A stretch of 64,000 nucleotides of DNA from Diospyros lotus (lineage: Eukaryota; Streptophyta; Magnoliopsida; Ericales; Ebenaceae), in NCBI RefSeq assembly GCF_014633365.1, contig NC_068349.1:25496753-25560752 (forward strand). Direction: 5' to 3'. Positions 56,163 through 64,000 of the stretch are shown one piece after another. Below the pieces are notes generated by a model. The model was not told the origin of the DNA, ran no database searches, and saw nothing but the letters and a program-made list of their open reading frames with translations. Position 1 is the first letter of the stretch; the number at the start of each line of letters is the position of its first letter. Made by a program: the position numbers and the translations under genes.

Positions 56163-59100
56163 ATTGGTATTAGAGCTTAACCCTATTTAGGGATTTGGGG
56201 AAAAGCAATTTGGAGACTTCAGACGATCCGATATTATTAGAGTCAATTAATAGAAACCCCAAGTAGAGGCTTAGGGGAAAAAAAACTAATGGTTCGTAGA
56301 ACGGAATCCCTACTTAGAGATTGGGGATTGTCAGTTGAAATCTTAAAGGTTACTAGATTTAAGTGTTATGTAGTGGAAGTACATGTCTAGGAAAGTTCTG
56401 GCTAAGGAAAGACTTGGTATTTAAGTGTGTCCGTTTGCGACCCACCTTTTTTTCTTAGAAACTTACCTGGTATACAAATCACGTACATACACTATTCCAG
56501 TATATGGTTGTTATTCATAGTGAATAGTGGAAGCCTGATGGGAGCTAGTACAAGCTGAATGATCTAGCTATTGAAGTTAGGATCCGATGATATGATTCGG
56601 GTGTAAGGTTGACTCGATAACCATGATTATGGATCCGAGATATTTAGAGACTATTGATTTGATGTTATTAGTTAAAATCCTATAATAAAAGATAAGATAA
56701 CTGTGATTATTGAGGATAATCGAATCATGGATAATGAGTTTGATGTGACAAGGCCTAGCTGATGAGTTAGGAGTGAATGATAAGGAATTTCAACGATCAT
56801 TTAGTGACTCAGAAATAAGATGAGTAGATTAGGGATCCAACGGATTGGATCAAACAAGGGACCAAAGATGGCCAAGTGATGGCATATGGGTTGCGTCAAT
56901 TGATGAGGCAACAGTGGTGCAATCGATATGACTCGCAGAGACGAGATAAGGAACCCTAACAGCGTAACGGCACTATTGGTTCGGTGTTCGTAGTGACAGA
57001 TTAGATCTAGGGACCCGCGAGCAGAGGGTTGAGGGATAGCTTGTGGTAAGGTGCGGGAAACCTGTCGACCAAAGCATTATAGCAGACTGCAAGGGAGACG
57101 ATCAGATGCTGAACATCTGGGACAACCCAGTAGAGTCTGTACCTTGTATGGGGTCCAAGTTCCAATGGTCTCGGATGCGAGGTGTGCCACTAGCTAAGGT
57201 TGAAAGAGGCCTAAAGCCTAGGGAATCAACTTAAGATGAGATGGATTGAATATGGATTGTGTGTCATATTTAAAGAATTGTATCTAGGTTCATGGTCATT
57301 TTGTGAAATGGGTAATGAGGCTTGAGGGGAAGATTAACCTCAATGTCTAGTGTGGCAATACTAAGTGAGATCATGAGATGGTCGTGTTTGTAATTGCCTC
57401 AAAGAAAAAGTTGGGTGGCACAAATGAGAAGCTACCTGACGTGTGAAATGAACATGGTAGATTTGATTTAGACGCCACCTATGTGGTGACGTGATCACCG
57501 ATCGTGATGAGGACTTAGAACATATGTTCTTGCAAAAGAAGTTTGACTTAGGGCAACAATAGTGAATGATAGTTCTCGAAGGACTACGATGAGATCGTGC
57601 AATTTTCACTCGGGGCGGACCCGTGTAGGGTTGACGCTTAGTGTAGGAGTAAGCCTACTATGAGACCGGGTTAATGATGACAGCTTGTGTGCTGACTAAC
57701 AGTAAGTGTAGTGCCTAAGAGAAACTAATTTAATGGTCGTGTGCCGACAGTCCATTGGATCTGAAGAACGGAATACAAGAGTCAGTGGATTCTTGATAAA
57801 TGAGATTTTAGGTAGTGGAACATAGCTAGTCAAAAGCCTTGACGACGAGTTGCGAGATGATAATCTCGGTTCAAGGTACGGTTCGGGTATTAAAATGCAA
57901 AGAGTTGCTTGATAAGTCGTAGCAACACAAAAATGAATGATAAGGAAACCCAGTCAATAGAGCTTGTGACTACTGCAACCGTATGGGGACCTGAATTATT
58001 ATTTGAGGATTGAGGTATCCTTAGCCAAAGAGTCCTTAGGAGTTTTTGAGGTTCAATTATTCACGAGTTTCTCGAAGATGATTAGAACCATATATCGTGT
58101 TCTGATTCGGGATATTCGAAAATAAATAGGGTTAGGATTCCTGAGGAATTTCCTAAAGGTGATTTCAAGGGCCATTGAGGATCTAAAATGAAACTTTAAA
58201 GTTTTCAAAAAGAAATCTAGCGAGGATTGGAGTACCGTAGGTGACGTGAGTACCTACTTACTTTAACTGGAAGTAAAGTTATGGATTATCGTCTTGAAGA
58301 TTATGCAAATCTTTGGCATGATTGAGAGAATCAAGTAATGGCAGATATGCTAGGATAACGGGTCATAGTAGGAAAAGTTACAAACCTAGATCGATTAGAA
58401 ATATGAGATTTTCAATTTTGGAGAATGAAACTCTCGTATGGCTAGACGGTTAGTCTAGGTAGCTTGGTAGGCAAATTGGGGGATGTATAGCTAGACAATC
58501 ATTAAAATGATGTTAGAAAGTTATGAAAATAATGAGCCTATTGATATGAGGTATAGGCACTTGCGGTCAGTGAAAAGCCATAAGAAAAATGGAAAATGCT
58601 AGGATATATTCTCAGAAGATTTAATAGAATTATTTCTTAATGATGAAATTGCCAATGATAGCTTGAGGTTATTGGATGCTTAGCTATGTGTGACTTGATT
58701 GAGGACGTGAATTATCATGTGATAATTAAGAGCTAATATTTTTACCTCGATTTAATGAATTATTAAACAGCTGCAAGAGGCTGAGATATTTTATGATCAA
58801 TATGCAATCAAGGGTAAGACAAGGGAATGAGATGTTAAAGTACCAAAAACATAATATTCATTCCATATGATCAAGCCATACAATTACTTAAAAGAAAAAG
58901 GTCAAACCATAGAACTGATAATGATTGCTGATGCTCAGTGATGATGACGGTTGCTAAACATGACGGGTCCTAACTCATCGATGTTGTTTGGGAGTGGCAT
59001 CTGGCTATTGCTAGTTTTGCCAGGGTATGGTAGGAGAGTAGCCTCTAGAAAGGGTGGATAGCTGCTAGTGGCAGTTGTTGAAGGCTTTTAGCCTACTGAC

Positions 59101-59529
59101 TATGAGTGTAGTGCCGAAGGGATCGTCTGTTTTTATCACTACCCTGACGGTTTAACTGGATCTGGTGAACAAGATACGGAAGGCATGTGTGGTTGACAAA
59201 TGTATTTGTCTATGGATTGATGACCATGGATAGCCCAAGGGTTCTGATTGCTATGATGCAAGTCGACATCCTCGAGTTACGGGGTAAGATGAATGTGCCT
59301 AAAAGTTTGGGAGATGTGTGGTTATCTATAAAGAGCCAACACAGAAAATTCTATGAAAGACACAGCATGCTTGTAGGCACTAAACGTGTAACAAGTGCAA
59401 ACTAGGGTTGTTTGCTAGGATTGAAATGATATGCAGCTAAGGTGTTCAGGTAATAAGTTGTGAATTGTCATAGTTACTTGATCAGGCAGATGAAAATTTC
59501 GAGGATGGAATTTTTTAAGAAAGGGTGAA
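56163..59529 (+). other. Internal region of element D (no gene recognised)
   Basis: 3.4 kb with no frame longer than about 75 codons and no gag-pol motif. Aligns with the interior of element I. Small frames at 57043-57234 and 59187-59405 were examined and match nothing I recognise. Ends with TTTTTTAAGAAAGGGTGAA, the polypurine tract (59511-59529). Confidence 0.6.
56165..56176 (+). other. Primer-binding site of element D
   Basis: TGGTATTAGAGC, one mismatch from the Met-type site, two bases after the LTR. Confidence 0.82.
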
Positions 59530-62144
59530 TGTAATACCCAAGAAATTGGGATTATTTGAGAATAAATGTTTTATTCGAAAAATGAAATTTTCGAGAAGAT
59601 TGGTATCTAAATAGCCTGAAAAATTGACCGAATAGACTATAGGGCCCCTGGAGCTGAGATGCCAAAAAAAAATGATATAGCAATGATGAGTATTTTGAGG
59701 CATGATTTATGGCATCGAAAAAAACTGAATCAAAAACGATTTTCGGTACAGTTAAAATGCAACTGCGATTTAGGCTGCAAAACCGAATTATCGTAGGGGC
59801 TTCCGAAAATTCAACAGAACCTTGAGGGGGTTCATATTTGGTATGTAAAACAACCCTTCCGTGGTTTCAGGAAGAAACAAAAGGGTTTATGACCAAAATG
59901 AAGATTTGGACCTAAGTGTAATTTCTTAATTTTGCCAGAGAAAGGTCAAAATGACATTTTTCTGGAATCTTCAGAGATACAATGGAAAGTATAAAACTTA
60001 TAGATTGCAATAGCACTATTGGGAAGTTCAGGGGCTTCAAGGAAAGGACCAACAGTGCAAAAAAGAAAGAAGTTGGGGTCAAAGTGCAATTTTACAAAAT
60101 TACAAAAAGAGCAATCTGCAATGACCGACCAAGCTTCCTCCACCACCTCCCATCACCGAATTCGATGGTGAAAGACTCGAGAAAACTAGTCTAGGATGCT
60201 CTTGGGTCGAGCCTAGGCCAACAATCGGCCTTGGCTTGGTCGAAAACAGCCAAACATTCGGCCGAAAAAAATCATATTTTTACCCACTGTAAATTAATTT
60301 TTTAGGCAACTTTCGATAGGTTTTGGGCTCATTAAGGGAAAGAGGAGACATCAGAGGCCTTAGGTTGCTCAAGATCTATCGTTTTGGGGTTCAAATTTGG
60401 CTATAAATAGAGAATATGGTGGCCGAGGGTTTTGCAAGATTTAAGTTTCAAATCGACCTTGTTTTTGAACAAATTGATGCACCAAACCATAAGGCTTTTG
60501 TTTTCCATGAGGTGATGATCATTTCTGAAAATTTTGAGAAATTTTGGAGTTCATTTGAGAGATAATTGGAGCTTCGTTGGAAAAATCAAATCTCGTGGGA
60601 GCAATATTGATTTTTACTCAGAGAGAGGTCTTCAGGGTGTTGTTTCAAGTTCAAATTTGGTCAGGATAATCGAATCAAGGTGGCCTATCTTATGTTATAG
60701 TCAATTTGATTTTCTGGTGTGCCGGCGGCGGAAAAGATGATTGGAGGTAATTTTTATCATTTTTAAGTGCTAAAAATAAAGAAAAATATAGTAAAAATAG
60801 AAATAAGAGAGATACAATTTTGGAAAAATGTTTTTAAGTACAAGAAAAATGAATAGTTTACGTTTATGAATTTTATTTGTGAAATTTCATGAAAAAATAA
60901 TTATTTTAAATTTTTGAAAGGAAACTTAATTAGAACAAAATAGGAAGAGATTTTGGAAAAGCCCCAGAAAATGTCTGGAGATTATAAATGTTATTTTAGG
61001 AATTTTCATGAATAAGAATTCAAGAAATTACTTGATTAAGTATTTATTTTGAATTGTGGAAGAAATTATGACTAAAAAATAGGAAAGATAGAGAAAAAAA
61101 TAAGAAAAGTCTGGAAAAATTATATTATTGATTATTCCTTAGAAATTATTGTCTAAGAAGTGATTTGACTAAGGATCTTGATGATTTGCGTTATTTTTTA
61201 GGTTAGCACGCAAATCGAGGCGATGCACATTTTTTGAGGTATTTTGATTTTCGTGCTAAGGTGAGTTATTTTATACCGAGAACCTATATATGACATGTTT
61301 ATTTGATTATGCATGATCTTTATTGAAGTTATGAGTATTTTGTCATATTACATGAAAAGTCATGATTTTTGTATGGCACGATATTATTGGCATATTGATA
61401 CTCGTGCATAGGATTAGGATATCACCCCGATAGTGTAGCCATAATTCCCCAAGGGCAATTGATGGAATAACGTTATGATTATCTTGCTGGAGGTGCCAAG
61501 ATTTTGTCTAGGATTTCGTGACAGGCTTGTGGGCTTGGGAAGTTATACTAGGGCAAATGTTTGTTCATGTTATTGCATCATGTGTTTATATATATGTTTT
61601 TGGACCCTCGCTAGAAGTTTCATCTTCTAATTGGGTTATGCCTCTAGAACATTCAAACATTCCAATTAGGATTTGCAGCTATGGCAAGTGAATGATTAAT
61701 GACGTGACCGATGGGTTCGGTGAGTTGTTCTGGTATATGCTCATTCGTGAGGATTCAGGATATGTTTTTAGTCATGGTTAAAAGATTATATTATATTAAA
61801 GATCATGTATAATTGTTACAATTTAATGTATTTTTGAGGAATCGTCAGATTGTATCTAAGGTGCTCAGTTGTTATCTCTTGATGATAAGTCTCCATGTAT
61901 TTAAGTATTTGATGATACGATGGTACAGATTTTTATGTTATGATTAAAGCAAATTCGATTATGTACCACATCAGGTTTCGATTTTAAGTTTTCGCATTTG
62001 TGATGATTACCTATCTTAGCTTATTGATTTTTATTTTGATATGCTGAGAAGGTAAAACATGATTGTCAGGAAATGATTTATATTAAAACAAAATATTCTC
62101 AAAATTCCTAAGTTATTTAACGCTCGAAAAAGCGGGGCGTTATA
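59530..62144 (+). mobile_element. 3' LTR of element D (2615 bp)
   Basis: Begins TGTAATACCCAAG, ends GGCGTTATA, followed by GTTAT. Lacks the hAT-like insert. TATAAATAG at 60402, splice donor AAG|GTGAGT at 61260, hairpin TAGAAG ... CTTCTA at 61612-61629. Confidence 0.9.
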
Positions 62145-62153
62145 GTTATGCCC

Positions 62154-62174
62154 CTGGAACATTCAACGTTCCAG
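62154..62174 (+). other. Second conserved hairpin of LTR E
   Basis: CTGGAAC, loop ATTCAAC, GTTCCAG: perfect 7-bp stem, 7-base loop, identical in stem to LTR II. Confidence 0.75.
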
Positions 62175-62610
62175 CCAGGAACTACTGCGAAGGCGAGGAT
62201 GTGGCCAGGTAAGGGCCGACGGTGTCTAGCATGATAACGATTGTGTTATTTTAAAGTTGTAATACTTATTTGGTCATATGTGTGAACGATCGTGGTAGTC
62301 CACGTTATTGTTATGTTATTACTTTCCGCTGCATAATACAATGACTCGTTTAGTTTAAGACTATTAATCTTGTGAGTTAAACAGGCAAGACTCGGGTCTT
62401 CGAGATCTTACGTGCAGTGAAGATTGTTCTTGGAATCACCATGGGTGTCTGCTTGTGTGTGCATGTGAAGATTGTTCTTTGAATCATCGTATGTGTCGGG
62501 CATGTTAAAGCATGTGAAGATTGTTCGATGCATCGCTCGTTATGAACTTGGAAAAAAAAATTCTCGAAAATTCCCTTATAATGACACGCCTGGCAAGGGG
62601 GGGTGTTACA

Positions 62611-63007
62611 ACTGTGATCCTTGTAATCCACGTGGAAAAAATCTCTAGGGTGTCGGAGGGAGCGGGTGTAGACCCCTCATCGAGCTTGGGTCCCAATTTG
62701 ATAATTGAGGTCCGATGTTTGACATGCCCAAAGTCAGGCACACAATGAGGTAGGTGAGAAAACTCTTATGGCAAGAAACTCATGCCCATCCCAAAAAAAA
62801 AAAAGAAACATGCATATTGTCATATGATCGATGCGTAAAGTAGAAAAACCTGGTACCATAAATCAAATAAACGAGTGAATAAAGAGTTAAAGGCGAGAGC
62901 ATTCATGCCCTGAAGCCATGCACATTCAAAATAAGAGAGTTTGATACTAGTGTACGAAAGTAATGCTCAAAGTACATCTTGAACCCAAAAAGAAAATAAC
63001 ATAAAGA
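62611..63007. other. Intergenic stretch, nothing identified
   Basis: No frame, no LTR terminus. It could be the continuation of the Tat-like remnant left of LTR E, but I see no repeat units here. An A12 run lies near 62794. Confidence 0.4.
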
Positions 63008-63858
63008 AAGCCTACACTAATCTTGGCCAGGGGGATCGTCTGCCCTCCTTGAGCCCTCTCCTTGGAACCAATATGGTGAAGTTCGGTCGACTACATCCTC
63101 CTCCAAGCCTTACTCGATGAAATGGACAGTGTCAACCAGGGCAACGTTAACGTCAACAATGGTTGGACACATCGGAATCTCACCCTCCTTAGGATCCGAC
63201 ACATAAGGGCTCCAAAGGCCTAACAAGTTGTTCTTGTCATCATCCAATGTCTGTCGTACGCACTCGTCGGGCCCTGGATCGTTCGGTTCGTACTTTTGCC
63301 AGTCTTGAGGAGGGACAGTAGTCATGGTGTTGTTAAGAATCATGTCCTCGAAGGACTCGTGGGGTTGCATTGCTTCTAGGAAAGTACGACCGTGATAGAA
63401 ATCGAATTTGAATAGCATGAAGCATATTCGTCCTTCTGGCGAAAACAGTCCGCAGAGAGCCGATAATCGTCAATTGCTTTCTTCACGGCCTCCTCCATGT
63501 TCCTTTGTCTGGCGCTTGGCGCCTGCCGCTCGCTCCATCTCCGTCTTTGCCCTTTCTACCTCCTATTGCCCCTCTACTACTCGTTACTCGACGTCAGTTA
63601 GTTTAGCCCGCAATCGAGCAATCTCCCCTTGGTAGGTGGCCTAGTTGCGTTCCATTTCTGCTTGAGCTTCTTGGTAGCTCATTTCCAGAGATCGGTACGA
63701 GGAAGTGAGTAGCTCCTTTTTCGAGCGTACCCCCCACTCCTCGTACTCCAAGTCTTTGAGGCGTTGACTCAAGGCTTGTCGCTCCTGGTTCCAAGAGACG
63801 AACTTGCTCCTCCAGTCAGCTAGCTCGGCCGCCAGGCGAGCTCAGTTCACGGCATTGG
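63008..63858 (-). pseudogene. Decayed coding remnant, coiled coil then acidic tail, family unknown
   Basis: On the minus strand one frame runs from about 63840 to about 63020 with several TAG, TAA and TGA stops and no frameshift that I can see. N-terminal half: heptad-like charged helix (LAAELADWRSKF, ALSQRLKDLEYEEW, EMSYQEAQAEMERN, EIARLRAKLTDVE, EVERAKTEMERA). Then FKFDFYHGRTF, DPGPDECVRQTL, GLWSPYVSDPKEGEIP, and an acidic end. Such coiled-coil proteins occur as Gag-like frames of plant retroelements, but I cannot name the family. The upstream end is cut by the LTR at 63859. Confidence 0.4.
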
Positions 63859-64000
63859 TGTAACATCCCAAATTTCTCGAGCATGTTATAACTTAGGATT
63901 TCGGGAATATAAAAATTTTTCATATCACAATAGCTATCATACATCACACAATATCCCAAAAACCCTAATTTTCACCTTCTCAGCTTAACAAACCCAATAA
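63859..64000 (-). mobile_element. End of another reverse LTR, running out of the window
   Basis: TGTAACATCCCAAATTTCTC is the reverse complement of a GGGATGTTACA LTR end, as for the other LTRs here. No primer site is seen to the left, so a solo LTR or fragment is likely. Confidence 0.55.

Larger units (their letters stand above)
52894..62144 (+). mobile_element. Element D: full-length noncoding LTR retrotransposon (9251 bp)
   Basis: LTRs 52894-56162 and 59530-62144, exact target duplication GTTAT (52889-52893 and 62145-62149), primer site and polypurine tract in place, no coding capacity recognised. Related to element I throughout. The LTR size difference is mostly the 760-bp hAT-like insert in the 5' copy. 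The last bases are TTATA where TTACA is usual. Confidence 0.9.
50890..62610 (+). mobile_element. LTR E (about 2465 bp), apparently solo, split by element D
   Basis: Segments 50890-52893 and 62150-62610 together run from TGTAATACCCGGG to GGGTGTTACA and match LTR III in reverse complement. The join at the GTTAT duplication restores CTGGGTTATGCCCCTGGAAC, as seen intact in LTR III. Possible target duplication ACCGC (50885-50889) and ACTGT (62611-62615), two C-to-T changes apart. TATAAATAG at 51621. No primer site follows 62610. Confidence 0.82.

Noticed and set aside
59187..59405. 72-codon frame in element D
   Set aside because: No motif, not open in element I, length expected by chance in this composition.

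Overview
This window is repeat-dense plant (angiosperm) nuclear DNA, probably heterochromatic. Nearly every base can be assigned to an LTR retrotransposon, a solo LTR or a remnant of one. Supporting signs are Ty3/gypsy chromovirus-type gag-pol remnants, primer sites matching plant initiator-Met tRNA (TGGTATCAGAGC) and the Tat/Athila-type TGGCGC site, TATAAATA boxes inside LTRs, a hAT-like DNA element, and no intact host gene. Species cannot be determined from the sequence.

Layout. 1-10217: element I, a noncoding (LARD-like) LTR element whose 5' LTR is cut by the window edge; it is interrupted at 3699-about 6470 by a reverse-strand LTR. 10218-10273: a scrap of a Tat-type LTR. 10274-about 40890: element II, a decayed Ty3/gypsy element that has received a cascade of insertions. 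A Tat-like element A (12423-26083, target duplication GTATC) landed inside its primer-binding site. An Athila-like element B (14459-22861, target duplication GATAC) then landed in the gag of A. A reverse-strand chromovirus C (about 26550-32368) sits in the gag of II, a solo C LTR (34372-36777) sits in its reverse transcriptase, and a reverse LTR fragment (38989-40232) sits at its 3' end. 40891-46813: internal tail and LTR of reverse element III, holding a solo LTR C' (43275-45777). 46814-50889: the tandem-repeat 3' region of another Tat-like element, holding solo LTR F (47878-50649). 50890-62610: an LTR E split by element D (52894-62144, target duplication GTTAT), whose own 5' LTR carries a 760-bp hAT-like element with an 8-bp target duplication. 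62611-64000: a decayed coding remnant and the start of another LTR.

The outstanding feature is element B. Instead of pol it carries an intronless, nearly full-length reading frame of the LONELY GUY (LOG) cytokinin-activating enzyme family (18687-19340), broken by one TGG-to-TAG type stop, next to a second unidentified reading frame (17956-18501). Its LTRs have tandem 20-bp motifs resembling the ocs/as-1 bZIP element upstream of the TATA box. This looks like a retrotransposon that captured a hormone gene.

A second theme is structure shared by otherwise different LTR families: a pair of small hairpins (one with a compensatory base change between families), consensus 5' splice donors in the leader, and dense arrays of short palindromes (ATTCGAAT in family C, ATCCGGAT in family C'). 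All coding regions are decayed. Many of the stops look like TAG or TAA derived from Trp, Gln or Arg codons by C-to-T or G-to-A changes, as expected for old methylated DNA.
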